Positions 10,101-25,100 of a stretch of 55,168 nt of DNA are shown in pieces. How positions within the stretch are numbered: the stretch's first letter is position 1; every line of letters begins with the position of its first letter. The stretch is from contig CAIKLM010000075.1 of NCBI GenBank assembly GCA_903828235.1, positions 1 to 55,168 on the forward strand, in the 5' to 3' direction. A model generated the notes under the pieces. That model had not been told where the DNA came from. It did no database searches and saw only the letters and a program-made list of their open reading frames with translations. Both the position numbers and the translations under genes were made by a program. Origin of the DNA: an uncultured beta proteobacterium. Its GTDB lineage: Bacteria > Pseudomonadota > Gammaproteobacteria > Burkholderiales > Burkholderiaceae_C.

Positions 10101-13100
10101 GAACCTGGCCGCGATCCTGGCGGCGCTGTACGCCGGCACCGACGGCAGCGACCACCTCCGCGGCACCGTCGGCAACGACGTCATCGCCGGCGGTGGGGGC
10201 AACGACCGCCTCGAAGGTGCCGGCGGCAACGACACGCTGCAGGGCGGCCGCGGCAACGACAGCCTGTTCGGCGAGGCCGGCAACGACACGCTCGACGGCG
10301 GGGCGGGCAACGACACGCTGGACGGCGGCACCGGCAACAACACCTACCGCTTCGGCAAGGGCGACGGCCAGGACTTCATCGTCTACGTGGGCGACGGCAC
10401 GGCCGGCAAGGTGAACACGGTGCTGTTCAAGCCGGGCGTCATGCCCGGCGAGGTGAGCCTGCGCCGCGTCTGGGAGAGCGCGACGGACAGCCGGTCGCAG
10501 GCGCTGCGCCTGAGCATCGCCGGCACCGACGACCACATCACGATCAGCCACTTCTTCTACGACGACGACCCGGCCAACGTCTACAACCCGGTGCAGGAGA
10601 TCCGTTTCGCGGACGACCCGGCGACGGTGTGGAACATCGCCGCGCTGGTGGCGGCGCTGAACGCGGCCAGCCCGCAGGCGCAGAGCACCCGCGGCACCAC
10701 CGCGGTCGATGTGCTGGGCGGGGGCGACGGCGACGACCGACTGGAAGGCGCAGCGGGCAACGACTACCTGGTAGGCGGGCGCGGCAACGACACGCTGGTC
10801 GGCGAGGCCGGCGACGACACCCTCGACGGCGGCAGCGGCAACGACTGGCTCGACGGCGGCACGGGCAACAACACCTACCGGTTCGGCCGCGGCGACGGGC
10901 AGGACACCATCACCCACGTCTACGACGCCACCGCCGGCAAGACCAACACGCTGCAGTTCAAGAGCGGGGTCCGGCCCGAGGACATCGTGCTGCGGCGCGT
11001 CTGGGACGCCCAGCACCACGACAGCGTGTCGCTGGAGTTCGCCATCGCGGGCACCGCCGACACCATCTCGGTCAGCTACTTCCTGGGCGGCGACGACCCG
11101 GCCAACGTGCACAACCCGGTGCAGGAGGTCCGCTTTGCGGATCACCCCGGCACGGTGTGGAACATCGCCGCGATCGTGGCCGCGCTGGGTGCCGGCACGA
11201 CGACCGACGACGCGCTGCGCGGAACCGTCGGCGCCGACACGCTGCGTGGCGATCGCGGCAACGATTTGCTTGAGGGCGGCAACGGCAACGACACGCTCGA
11301 GGGCGGCAGCGGCAACGACGTGCTGGTGGGCGCCGCCGGCAACGACACGCTGGACGGTGGCCGTGGCAACGACTGGCTGGACGGGGGCGGGGGCGTCAAC
11401 ACCTACCGCTTCGGCCGCGGCGACGGGCAGGACGAGATCGGCTACGTCTATGACCCCAGCGCGGGCAAGCTCAACGCCATCGAGCTCAAGGCGGGCGTCA
11501 CGACGGCCGACGTGCGGCTGCGCCGCGTGGTCGGCAGCCAGTCGGGCAGCGACATCGCGCTGGAGCTGAGCATCCTCGACCCGGCGGACCGGCAGACCGT
11601 GACCGACCGGCTCGTCGTCAACTTATTCTTCTACAACGACAGCGGCACGCACAACCCGGTGCAGCTGATCCGCTTCACCGAGGGCAACGTCACCTGGAAC
11701 GTGGCGGAGATCGTGTCGCGGCTGGCGGTGGCGCCGGCCACGACGGCGATCAACGGCACCACGGGCAACGACACGCTGGTGGGCACGACGGCCAACGAGA
11801 CGCTGTCGGGCGGCGAGGGCAACGACGTGCTGGCCGGAGGCGGCGGCACCGACTTCCTGAACGGCGGTCGCGGCAACAACACCTACCGATTCGGCCTGGG
11901 CGACGGCGTCGACACCGTGGTGTACGGCAACGACACCAACGGCGCGCGGCTCAACACCATCGAGTTCGGCGCCGGCATCACGCCGGCGATGCTGCGGGCC
12001 GAGCGCGTGTTCGACACCCAGACCAGCGCGATGACGGCGCTGGCCCTGGTGGTGGGCACCGGCGGCGACCGCATCGTCGTCAACTACTTCTTCCATGGCG
12101 ATGATCCCGCCAACCCCTACAACCCGGTGCAGCAGCTGCGCTTCGCCGGCGGCGAGGTCTGGACACGCGCACAGATGCAGGCGCTGGCGCTGGCTGCCAC
12201 GGCGGGCAACGACACGCTCGTGGGCACGCCCGCGGCCGACACGCTGCCCGGCGGCGACGGCGACGACACCATCCAGGCGCGCGGTGGCAACGACACGCTG
12301 CTGGGCGGCGCCGGCGACGACACCCTCACCGGAGAGGACGGCGACGACGTCCTCGAAGGCGGCGCCGGCAACGACGCGCTGGCGGGCGGCGCCGGCAACA
12401 ACACCTATCGCTTCAACCGCGGCGACGGGCAGGACACCATCGCGGCGAGCCCCTATTCGGTTGCCACGACCAAGCTCAACCGGCTCGAGCTTGGCATCGG
12501 CATCACCGCCGAAGACCTGCGGCTGATCCGCGCGCACGACATCGCGACGCGCCAGAACACGGCGCTCGTGATCGCCATCGCCGGCACCACCGACCAGGTG
12601 ACGGTGTCGCGCTTCTTCAGCGACGACGCCAGCAACCCCTACAGCTCGCTGCAGGAGATCCGCTTCGCCGACGGCAGCACGTGGGCCTTGTCCGAGATCA
12701 TGGCGCGGGTGGCCGCGCCGGCCGCCGGCGGCGGCACGCGCACCGGCACCGGCGGTGCCGACACGCTGGACGGCGGCGACGGCGACGATGTGCTGATCGG
12801 CCGTGGCGGCGCCGACACCCTGACGGGCGGCAACGGTGACGACCTGCTGCAGGGCGACGACGGCAACGACGTGATCGACGGCGGCGCGGGCAACGACAGC
12901 CTGCAGGGCAACCACGGCAACAACACCTACCGCTTCGGCCGCGGCGACGGGCAGGACCGCCTGCTGTCGTGGTCAGGTGCCTCCGACCGGCTCAACGCGC
13001 TGGTGTTCAAGGCCGGCGTGGCCCCGTCGGAGGTGACGCTGCGGCGCGTGTACGACGTCAGCACGCGCACCGTCTCGGCGCTGGAAATCGGCATCGCCGG

Positions 13101-16100
13101 CAGCAGCGACCGCGTCGTCGTCAGCGAGTTCTTCACCAGCGACGACCCGGCCAACGGCAGAAACCCGCTGCAACAGATCCGCTTCGCGGACGACCCAGGA
13201 GCGGTGTGGGCGCTGGCGGACATCCTGGCGCGCGTGCAGGCCGGCACGGCCGGCGACGACGCCCGGAACGGCACCGGCCGTGCCGATGTGCTGGATGGCG
13301 GCGACGGGGACGACACCCTCTTTGGCCGGGCCGGCAACGACACCCTGCGGGGCGGCGCCGGCGACGACACGCTCGTTGGCGAGGACGGCGACGACGTGTT
13401 CGACGGCGGCGCCGGCAACGACACCATCGATGGCGGTCCCGGCCGCGACACCGTGCTGTTCGGCCGCGGCGACGGGCAGGATCTGCTGCTGGCCAGCCCC
13501 TGGTGGGAGGGAGCCACCCTCAACGCGATCGAGTTCAAAGCCGGCGTGGCGCCCTCGGAGGTGACGCTGCGGCGGGTGTTCGACGTCACCACGCGCGGTG
13601 CTACGGCGCTGGAGGTGGCCATCGCCGGCACCGAAGACCGCGTGATCGTGAGCGAGTTCTTCAACGGCGACAACCCGAACCGGGGCGAGAACCCGGTCAG
13701 GCAGATCCGCTTCGCCGACGGCACCACCTGGTCGCTGGAGGACCTGCTGGCGCGCGTGCAGGCGCCCAGCGCGGGCAACGACACGCGGATCGGCACGACG
13801 GGCGTGGAGACGCTCTCGGGCGGCGACGGCGACGACACGATCTCGGCGCGTGGCGGCAGCGACACGCTGTTGGGCGGCGGCGGCGACGACACGCTCGCTG
13901 GCGACGATGGCGACGACGTGCTCGAGGGCGGCACCGGCAACGACATGCTGTCCGGCGGCGGGGGCAACAACACCTACCGCTTCGGGCGTGGCGACGGCCA
14001 GGACACGCTGCTGCTCGGCCCCTGGGACACGCGCGCCGACAAGCGCAACACGTTGCAACTCGGCAGCGACATCGGGCCCGGGCAGTTGGCGCTGCGCCGG
14101 GTGTTCGACGCGGCCACGCAGCGCCACACGGCGCTGGAAGTGGCCATCGCCGGCGGCAGCGACAAGTTCACCGTCAGCCACTTCTTCCACGACGACAACC
14201 CCGTCAACCCCTACAACCCGCTGCAGCAGATCCGCTTCGCGGACGGGCAGACCTGGGACCTGGCCCGCATCGTGGCCGAGGTGGATCGCGGCGCCGGCAT
14301 GGACCTGCAAGTCACCGACGTGGTGGTGACGCCGTGGCGCGGCGACCGCTTCATCAGCGGCGGGCAGATCGTGGTGCAGTGGAACACGCGCAACAGCGGC
14401 AGCGCGGCCACCGCGGGCGACTTCGTCGAGCGCGTACGGCTGCGCAACGCGCAGGGCGTGGTGCTGGCAGAAGTGGTGGTGCCATACCTGGCGTCTGCCG
14501 CCGGCGCCATCGCGCCCGGCGCGGTGGTGGCGCGCAGCGCGGTGATCGGCCTGCCCGAAGGCCCGGCCGGTGCCGGCAGCTTCGTGCTGACGGTGGACAC
14601 CGACGCCGACAACACCCAGATCGAAGGCGGTGCCGCCGAGAGCAACAACCGCGGCCACGTCATGCTCAGCAGCGGCATGGCCACGGTGACCGAGTGGGTC
14701 GACCTGCAGGCGGCCAACCTGCGCATCGAGCCGGCGGCCGACTGGCAACCCGGGCAGACGGTGACGGTGCGCTGGACGAGCCGCAACGTCGGCAACGTGG
14801 CGGCGGCCACGGGCTGGTCCGAGCGGATGGAACTGCGCAACCAGACCAGTGGCGGCGTGATCGCCGTGCTGTCCGTACCAGGCCTTGCGGCGGAGCTGCC
14901 GCCGGGTGGAGAGGTCGAGCGCAGCGTGAGCTTCGTCTGGCCGGCGGGGGCGCATGCGGCCGGGTTGCTGCGGCTGCGCGTGACGGTGGACGCCGACAAC
15001 GTCGTCAACGAGTTCGACAGCTACAGCGGGCTGGAGACCGACAACACGATCGAGCGCAGCCTGTCGGTGGGCGCCGACCTGGTGGTGCGCAACGCGCGCG
15101 TCGTGGAGGCCGGGCCTCAGGCCGGCGCCGTCGTCACCGTGACCTGGGACGACGTCAACGCGGGCCGGGTGCCCAGCAACCTGCCGCACCAGGACCGGCT
15201 GGTGGTGCGCCAGCGCAACGGCGACGGCACGCCTGGCGCGGTGGTGCTGGACACGCTGCTGAGCTTCAGCGGCGCCGCGGCGCTGCCGCTGCAGCCCGGG
15301 GAGGTGCGCAACCGCAGCCACAGCTTCGTGATGCCCGACGGATTGGCCGGCGCGGGCAACTTCGATGTCGTGATCGGCATCGATGCCGGCAACGGCGGCA
15401 GCGGCACGGTGTACGAGACCAACGACGGCGGCGACGCCGAGCTCAACAACGGTGCCAGCTTCGCCTTCGTGTCGGCGGCCCGCGACTACGCCGACCTCGT
15501 GCTGGCGGCACTGACGGTGCCGACATCGGCCGACTCCGGCAGCCCGATCAGCGTGGGCTGGACGGTCCGCAACGATGGCCGCGCGCCGGCTCCCGGGGGC
15601 TGGGTGGACCGCATCGTGCTCAGCCGCGATGCGACCATCGGCAACGCCGACGACATCGTGCTGGCCAGCGTGCCGCGCAGCGAGCTGCTGGCGGTTGGCG
15701 CGAGCTATGAGCGCAGCGCGCTGGTGCGGCTGCCGGCTCGCATCGGCGGGGCCTGGCACGTGGCGGTCGTGGCCGACGCCGACGGCAACGTCAAGGAGCC
15801 CGACACCCGCGCCGACAACCGCCGCATCTCCAGCCCCTTGGACGTGCGCGAGACCTACGCCGACCTGGCCGTGACGTTGCTGGCGCTGCCGCCGGAACTG
15901 GTGGCCGGGCGCTCGGTGAGCGTGCAGTGGTCGGTGCGAAACGACGGCATCGGCATCACCGACCCGAGCCGCTGGGTCGACCAGGTCTGGCTGTCGAGCA
16001 CGCCGGGCATCACCGGCAGCTCGGTGCTGCTGGGATCGGTCACCCACGTAGGGATGCTTGAGGTGGGTGCCGCTTACGCCGAGTCGATGGAGGTGAGCAT

Positions 16101-19100
16101 CCCGCGCAACGCCTCGGGCCAGATGTACCTGATCGTGCGCAGCGACGCCAATGCGGTTGTGCATGAGCTTGGCCGCACGACCAACAATGTCGCAGCCTCG
16201 GCGGCTGCGCTGGAGGTCAGGCCCGAGCCGCGGCCGAACCTGCGCGTGGAGTCGCTGACAGCGCCCGACACGTGGCGCGTGGGCGAGCGCGTCACGGTGA
16301 GCTACGTGCTGCGCAACAGCGGCAACGACGCGGCCAACGCCTTCTTCGGCGAGGAGCTGCGGCTGGTCGATGTGTCGGGGGTGCACGCGCCGCAGCTGCT
16401 GAGCAGCGATGCGGCCTTCCGCTCGATCGCTGCCGGAGCCACCCTCGAGCAGACCCTGTCGGTGGCCGTGCCGGCGCTGCCGCCTGGCCAGTGGCGGCTG
16501 GAGGTGACGACCGACCGCACGGGCCGGGTCAGCGAGTCCGACGAGACCGACAACGTGGCCTCGCGCACGCTGACGGTGGCCGCGCCGGAGCTGCTGCCGC
16601 AGGGCCTGCAGACCACGGGCACGCTGCGCGGCGGCGAAGTGGTGACCTTGCGCTGGAACACGCGCAACGCCGGCAATGCCGAGGCGCGCAACCTCCTGGA
16701 GCGGGTGTACCTCTCGGCCGACGACACCGTGGGCAGCGGCGACCTGCTACTGGGCGAACGCATCATCGCCAGCCTGGCTGCGGGTACCGAGGCGCCGGGC
16801 GAGCTGGCCTTCACGCTGGCTGCCGACCTGCAGGGCTCGTGGCGGCTGATCGTCGTGACCGATGCGACCGGTGCCAATGCCGAGAGCACGGCGGGCGAGG
16901 CCGACAACACGGCGCGTCTGGCGATCAACGTGGCGCGCGACTTCTTCGCCGACCTCGCCGTCACCAGCGTGACCATCCCCACCGACCCGGTGGTGGCCGA
17001 CCCGGCCAGCGTGACGGTGCGCTGGGTGGTCACCAACGTGGGCGTGGGGCCGGGCCGAAGCGTGAGCTGGACCGACCGCGTGGTGTACTCCACCAACGAC
17101 GTGCTGGGCGACGGCGACGACATCGTGCTGGGCACGCTGCAGCGCGACGGTGCGCTCGGCGCCGGCCAGAGCTACGAAGGGACCGTCACCTACCGCTTCG
17201 GGCCGGGCTTCATCCGGCAGGGCAAGGTCTTCGTGCGCACCGACGCGCTGGGCGCGGTGTGGGAGAACGGTGCAGAGGGCAACAACCAGGCGGCGGCCCC
17301 GGGCGTGCTCGACGTGATGCCCATCCCGTACGCAGACTTGCGCGTGGAGAGCGTGGCCACGGAGGGCGTGGCGGTCAGCGGCCGGCCGCTGCAGGTGAGC
17401 TGGACGGTGGCCAACCGCGGCATCGGCATCACCGACCGCAGCACCTGGGACGACCGGGTCTGGCTGACGGCCAACGCCGACGGCAGCGGTGCGCGTCACG
17501 AGCTGGCCCGGGCCGGCCAGATCGGGCAGCTCGGCGTGGGCGCCAGCTACACGCGAAGCATTCAGGTCACGCTGCCCCACGGCCTGGAGGGCACTTGGTA
17601 CGTGCAGGTGGAGACGGGCGGCCCGTTCGAGTTCGTCTACACCAGCAACAACAGCGGCCGCTCGCCGGCGCTGGCGGTGACGCTGGCGCCGTCGCCAGAC
17701 CTGGTGGTCGAGTCGATCGAGGCGCCGGCCACGGCGCTGGAGGGCTCCCTGGTCGAACTGAGCTGGACGGTGCTCAACCAGGGCGTCGCCGCGGCCGTCG
17801 GGACCTGGCGCGACGACGTGCTGCTGATCCCGCCGGGCGGTGGCGCGGCCGTGCTGCTGGGTAGCTTCATCTACGACCGCGGTCTCGACGCGGGCAAGCG
17901 CTACACCCGAAGCGAGCAGCTGCGCCTGCCTGCGCGCATCGAGGGTGGCTACCGGCTGCGGGTGGTGACCAACAGCCTGCTGGGCACGGGCTCGACCACG
18001 CAGGTGTACGAGCACGGTGCCGCGCGCGCCAACAACGTCACCGACGACGACCGGTCCCTCGCGGTGTCGCTGACGCCGCGGCCGGACCTGCGCGTGACGG
18101 CCGCCACCGTGCCCGCGAGCGTGACGGCGGGCACCCGGGCGGCGGTGCAGTTCACGGTGGGCAACTTCGGCTCGCTGCCCACCAGCGGGGCCTGGAGCGA
18201 CTACATCTACCTCTCGCTGGACGGCACGGTCAGCGCCGACGACGTGCTCGTCGGCCGGCTCGACAGCGGGGCCGCTCTGGCACCCGGCGAGAGCTACACC
18301 AACGCCTCGGCGCTGGTGGACATCCCCATCCGCTACCGCGGCAGCGCTTACCTCATCGTCGTGGCCGACGCCACCAACCGCATCGAGGAGTACCCGGGCG
18401 AGGCCAACAACGCCCGCGCCGAGCGGCTGCAGATCGAAGCAGTGCCGTTTGCCGACCTCGTGACCAGCGACGTCGTCGCGCCCGACCAGGCCGTGCACGG
18501 CAGCCGCATCGAGGTGCGCTACAAGGTCGGCAACCGAGGCTCGGCCACCACCCGCGGCGACAACGCCGCCGTCAACAGCTGGACCGACAGCGTCTGGCTG
18601 ACGGTGGACCGCACGCGCCCGTCGCCTTCCAAGGGCGACATCCGCCTGGCGCAGGTCACGCACACGGGCCACCTGGCCGTGGGCCAGGACTACCTGGGCA
18701 CGCTGGACGTGCAGATCCCCGAGGGGCTCAGGTCGGGGCAGTACTTCATCACCGTCTGGAGCGACACCTACGACGCCATCCTCGAGGACACGCTGGCGTC
18801 CAACGTCAACCCCGATGACGCCGCGCAGATCGACAACAACAACTACAAGGCGCGGCCGATCGCGGTGCTCGGCACCACGCCCGACCTGGTGGTGAGCCAG
18901 GTGATCGCGCCAGCCGCTGGCGCGGCCGCCTCCGACTACAGCTTCGGCTACACGGTGCGCAACAACGGCGACGCCTTCACCGGTGCCTGGACCGACCGCG
19001 TCTGGATTGCCGACAACCCCGACCTGAGCCAGGCCAACGTGCGCTGGCTGCTGGGGGAGTACCGCCAGGAACGCAGCCTGGGCAAGGGTGAGAGCTACAG

Positions 19101-22100
19101 CGCCAGCCAGACCGTGGCGCTGGCGCCGTCGGTCGCGGGCGGATTCCTGGTCGTCGAGACCGATCGCTTCCTCGGAAACCCCGCGCACGGCCAGGTTCGC
19201 GAGGTCGACGAGACCAACAACGCCCGGGCTGCCACCTCGGACGTGACGAACCAGCCGGCCGACCTGCGCGTGAGCAGCGTGGTGACGCAGTCGGAGAACT
19301 TCTCGGGCGAGGAGACCACGGTCACCTTCACGGTGACCAATCATGGCGGCACGGTGTGGGCCGGCACGCGCAGCTGGGTCGACAACATCTACTTCAGCCC
19401 CGACCCGGAGCTGATCCCGTCGCGCGCCGTGTTCCTGGCCTCGGTGGAGCACGCCAACCTCGCGCCGCTGGCCGCGGGTGCCAGTTACACCACCAGCGCC
19501 ACCGTCAAGCTGCCGCCGGGGACCGATGGCCCGTACTACATCTACGTCGTCACCGACGCCGTGCGCCACCTCGGGTTCCAGCCCCCCGGCCCGGTGCCGG
19601 AGCGCGAGGGCACCCAGGGCTGGCCGTGGGACAGCAACGCCTCCGCCCGCGACAGGTTCTACGCCGGCAGCGCCTTCGAGGGGCTGCGCAACGACAACAA
19701 CATCGGCCGGGGTACGCTCAACGTCACCTACCGGGAGCCCGACCTGGTGGTCAGCGCGATCACCGTCTCGGACCCCAACCCGGGCTCCGGCCAGACCATC
19801 ACCGCCACCTGGACCGTGACGAACCAGGGCACGCGCGCCACGCGTGTGCCTGGCTGGTTCGACGGCGTGTACCTCTCGCGCGACGCGACGCTGGACGCCG
19901 GCGACTACCCGCTGGTGGACCGCGGCCAGGGCCTGGAGCTGCAGCTGGCCGCGCGCTTCACGAGCCTGGCCGACGCCGCGGGACGACCGCGGTTCCTGCT
20001 GCCGGGCGAGTCGTACACCAACTCGGCCACCTTCAAGCTGCCCAGCTCCATCAGCGGCGACTTCCGCCTCATCGTCAAGGCCGACACCGACGTCTTCAAC
20101 AACCAGTCGGGATCCCCGAGCACGATCCGCGAAGGCCTTCGCACCGTCAGCGAGCTCTGGTGGATGCCCGACGCGGTGCTGGAGTTCCGCGACGAGGGCA
20201 ACAACGTGCTCGATGTCGCGTTGCCCGTCCGCCTGATCGGGCCGCCCGACCTGCGGGTGGCGAGGATCGCGGCGCCGGAGCGCGTGATCGCCGGGCAGTT
20301 GTTCCAGGTGAACTACGAGGTCCGCAACTTCGGCGGCGAGACCCCGGCCGACCAGGGGCGCTGGTACGACATGGTGTACCTGTCACGCGACCGCTTCCTG
20401 GACACCACCAAGGACCGCTACCTGGGCTACGTCGAGCACACCGGCGGCCTGGGGATGGAAGCGAGCTACGAAGCCACCCTGAGCTTCAGCGCGCCGCGCG
20501 ACCTGGAGGGCGCGTACTACGTCTTCGTCGTCACCGACCCGTCGCGGGCCGGCGGCGCGGGCGAGGGCGGCCGCGTGGTGGAGTTCGGCGGCGAGGACAA
20601 CAACGACGCCGCGCCCCTGGCGCCCATGCTCATCGAGACGCCACCGCCGGCAGACCTGGTGGTGCAGTCGGTGACCGTACCGTCCGGCGCACGCATCGGC
20701 GAGGAAGTGGAGATCACCTTCACCATCGCCAACACGTCCGCATCCACCGCGGCGATCGGGCGCTGGACCGATGCGCTGTACCTGTCGGCCGACGGCACCT
20801 GGGGGCTGGACGACGTGCTGCTGGGCCGCGTCGAGCGCGTGGGCGACGTGGCGGCGGGCGGCAGCTACACCGGCACGCTGCGAGTCAAGCTGCCGCCGCT
20901 GAAGCAGGGTGCGTGGCGCGTGCTGGTGCGTCCCGACCTGTTCAACGAGGTCTTCGAGGGGCCCGTCACCTACACCCAGACGGGCCTGAACGTGGCCCCC
21001 GGCGAGGCCAACAACCGCACCGCCAGCGCCGCGACGCTGAACGTGCAGGTGCCCGAGCTCGTTCTCGGCACGGCGCAGGCCATCGAGCTGGGCACGGGCG
21101 CCGAGCGGCTGTACCGTATCACCGTCGATGCGGACAAGACGCTGCGCGTGGCGCTGGACGCCAGCGCCGCCATCGGCGCCAACGAGCTGTATATCCGCTA
21201 CGGCGACGTGCCGACTGGCACCAGCTTCGACGCCGCCTACTCCGACCCGCTAGCGCCCGACCAGGAGCTGCTGGTGCCCAGCACGCAGGCCGGCACGTAC
21301 TACGTGCTGGTGCGTTCGCGCCAGGCCATGCCCGGGGCGCCCACGGCGGCCACCTTGCGCGCCGACGCGCCGTCGCTGTCGATCACGCGGGTCAGCCCCG
21401 ACCAGGGCGGTACCGGCAACGACGACCATCGCTGGGTCACGGTGGACATCGAGGGCGCCCGCTTCGCGGCCGGCGCGCTCGTCAAGCTCTCACGGCCGGG
21501 CGAGTTCGAGATCGAGCCCGCGCGCTGGCAGGTGCTGGACGCCACGCGCATCCGCGCCGTGTTCGACCTGCGCCACGTGCCGCACGGCCTGTACGACCTG
21601 ACGGTGATCAACCCCGACGGGCAGCGCGTCACCGAGCCCTACCGGTACCTGGTGGAGCGCATGATCGAGCCGGACGTCACCATCGGCATCGGCGGCCCGC
21701 GCAACATCGAGCCCGGCGACGCCGCCGTCTACAGCGTCAGCCTGCAGAGCCTGACCAACGTCGACACGCCCTACGTGCGCTTCGACGTCGGCGCCACCGA
21801 GATGGGTCGCAGCGCCGACGTGCTGCAGGGCCTGAACCTGCCCTACGTGGTGTTCGGCAGCAACGTGGGCGGGCGTCCGCCCGGCGCCACGCAGGACAGC
21901 GACGGCAACACTCAGCGATACGGCACCACGCCCACGCGGCCGCTGCGCAACGATGTGCCCTGGGCGTCTCTGGACGGCAGCGTCAATACCGAGGGCTGGA
22001 ACCTCGCTCCGGGCTACGCCTTCGACCTGGCGGGCAACGGCTTCGCGGGCTTCACCTTCAACGTCCAGACCTACCCTGGCCTGGCCGAGTGGAAGAACTA

Positions 22101-25100
22101 CGACTTCGAAGGCCTGCGCGACAAGCTCTACGCCGCGCGCCCGGACTGGAAGGCCTCCGGCCTTCTCGACGGCGGCGTGCAGGACCTCGACAAGATCGAG
22201 CGCGGCCTGGCGGCGAGGTTCCTATCGCGAGTCCCCGAGATCCACCTCGGTCCGCGGGAACTGGCGGCGATGCCCTTCCGGTTCGACACGGTGGGCGCGG
22301 CCACGCCGCTGACGCGCGAGGAATTCATCGCCGACCAGCGTGAGCACGCCAAGAGGCTGCGAACAGCCATCCTTGCCGACGCCAGCGCCGCCAGCACCCT
22401 GACGGCGCTGGCGGCGGACGAGGCGCAGTGGGTGCAGGGCTGGCTGGCGGCGCTGGAGACCGCCGGCCTGCTGCGGCCGGCCGACGAGGCGCCGGCCATC
22501 CGCAACGACGAACTCGTTCTGAGCCTGAACGCCACGCTGGCCAGCGGCGTGCTCATCGGCCGCGCCGGCCAGAGCTACCGCACGCAGGCCGACCTGCTGG
22601 GCTTCTTCGCCAAGGTGCAGCAGTGGTACGGCGACACCGCCCGCTGGGCGGGCGACGCCGATGCGCGCCGGGCGCCAGTGGACTACGAGGAAGTCCGCGA
22701 TGTCGGGTTCTACGGCCAGGTGTTCGTGCCAGTGCCGGTGGCGCCGGACCGTGCCGCCTACGACCGCAACGCGCGTGCGCAGACGCACTTCGTCAGTTTC
22801 GACGTCTTCGCCGGCGGCCGGGCCGAGCTCGAGTACCTGCGCCACATCGGCTTGCTGGACCAAGAGTTCAAGCCCGTGGGCGCGCCGTCGCTGGGCCTGA
22901 CGCAGTACCTGCAGGCGCTCAGCAGCCGCGGCGCCACGGCCACGGCCGACCTCACCGTGCGCGGCCCGCAGGCGGTGCTCTCGGCCAGTGGCGACAGCTA
23001 CGTGCCGGCCGACTACGCGCTGCCCTATGCCATCGGCTTCACCAACCCGGGCAACAACGCGGTGGGCGAGCTTCGCCTGGTGACGCAGCTCGACCAGGAC
23101 CTCGACCCCGCGAGCCTGCGCCTGGGCGACCTCAAGGTCGGCGACATCAACGTGCACGTGCCGGCGGGCCTGGCAGCCTTCCAGGGCGACTTCGACTTCA
23201 CCGGCAACAAGGGATTCGTGCTGCGCGTCAGCGCCGGCATCGACGCTGTGAGCCGCATCGCTACCTGGCTGATCCAGGCCATCGACCCCGACACTGGCGA
23301 GGTGCTGCGCGACCCCGCGCGCGGCCTGCTGCTGCCGAATGCCAATGGCCAGCGCGCCAGCGGCAGCGCCAGCTACACCGTGCGCGCGGCGCAGGGCGCC
23401 GCCACCGGTGCGACGCTGCAGATGCAGGCGCGCGCCTTCTTCGACGCCGCGCCGCCCATCGACAGCGCCAGCGTCTCGCACAAGCTCGACGCCGCTGCCC
23501 CGGGCACGACGCTGGAGGCGCGCAGCGCCGGCGCCGATGCGCAGGGCCGGCCGAGCTACCGGCTGGAGTGGAACGCCAGCGACGACGCCAGCGGCGTGCG
23601 CCATGTCACGCTGTACGTGGCCGAGAACGGGGGCGACTTCCGCATCTGGCAGCGGCAGATCACCGAGGCCAAGGGGTCCCGCCTGTTCACCGGGCAGGCC
23701 GGAAAGACCTACGAGTTCATCGCCGTGGCCACCGACCTGGCCGGCAACCGAGAAGCCGCCAGCGTCTCGCGTGCCGTGCTGCCCGACGACGGCAGCCGCG
23801 CCGACGCCGAGCGCGCCCTGGGCAGCAACGAGACCTTTGCCGCCACGCCGGAGCTGCCGGCCGCGCAGCCTGACCGGACCTACGCCGACAACACGATGTT
23901 CGACGTGGCGATGCAGCAGCTGCCCGGCTTCGTCGTGCCCGCCCAGACGGCCGACCTGCGCAGCGTGCTGGCACCGATGCAGCTGCGGGGCTTTGCCAGC
24001 GGCTTTGCCGGCAGCGCCGGCGACATCGGCGCGCTGGCCATGGTGCAGCTTGCCGACGGCAGCGTGCTGGCCAGCGCCGGCGCGCAGCGCAACCAGGTCT
24101 TCCGCTTCGGCCCCGAGGGCGGCCGCAGCGTCGCGCCGCTGTTCGAGCTGGACAGCGCGGTGCTGGACATGGCGCTGGACGCCAACGGCCAGCTGTGGGC
24201 CCTGACGGGCGCGGAACTGCTGCTGCTGGACGCTGCCAGCGGCGCCGTGCTGGCGCGCCAACGCGGCCCCGGCGGCGAGCCGCTGACGCACGCGCTGGCC
24301 ATCGATCCGGCCGGGCTCATCTACGTCAGCACGGGCGACGGCGTGTCCGTCTTCGATCCTCGCGCCACCGATGCCTCGCGCGCCTGGCGCGCGTTCTCCA
24401 ACACGCGCGTCGGCGACCTCGCCTTCGGGCCCGACGGCCGGCTGTGGGGCGTGCGCTGGAGCGGCTCGCAGGTCAACGGCGCCGACCCGGCAGCCACCAC
24501 CGAGATCGTCAGCTTCCCGATGAGCGGTCGCACGGCCGGCCGCGCCGAGCTGGAGTACCGCCTCGCCGGCCTCGTGGACAGCATCGCCTTCGGCCAGGCC
24601 GGCAGCGGCCTGCAAGGCCTGCTGCTGGCCAGCAGCAACCTGCCGCAGCGCCCCACGGGCGGCGCCGCCGGCAGCGCGCTGCCGCGCACCAGTGCGGTGT
24701 GGATGGTGGAGCTGGCCTCGCGCCGTGTGCTGCAGCTGGCCCAGGGCGGTACCCGCGGCGAGACGCTGCTGGCCACGCCCGACGGCCGCGTGCTGGTGGC
24801 GCAGAGCGCCCGAATCGACGAGATCGCGCCAATCAAGGCGCCCAGGGTCGTGGGCGCTTCCGTTGGCGACGGCGCCCTGGTGCCGCTGCCGCTGACGCAG
24901 CTCGCCGTGGCCTTCGACCAGGCCATGTGGACGGGCGCCGACGGCACCGACACACGCTCGCCAGACTCGGTGCTCAACCCCGCCAACTACGGCCTGGTGG
25001 CCACCGGCACTAACGCCGGGCGGCGCCTGGCGCCCGTGGCGGTGCGCTGGGACGCCGGCACGCGCTCGGCGGTGCTGACGCTGCCAAACCTGCCCGCCGG

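Noticed and set aside
4840..14288. Regular repeats taken as a possible CRISPR array or satellite DNA
   Set aside because: Repeat units are hundreds of bases long, keep the reading frame and encode RTX/HCBP protein modules; no short repeat-spacer pattern exists.
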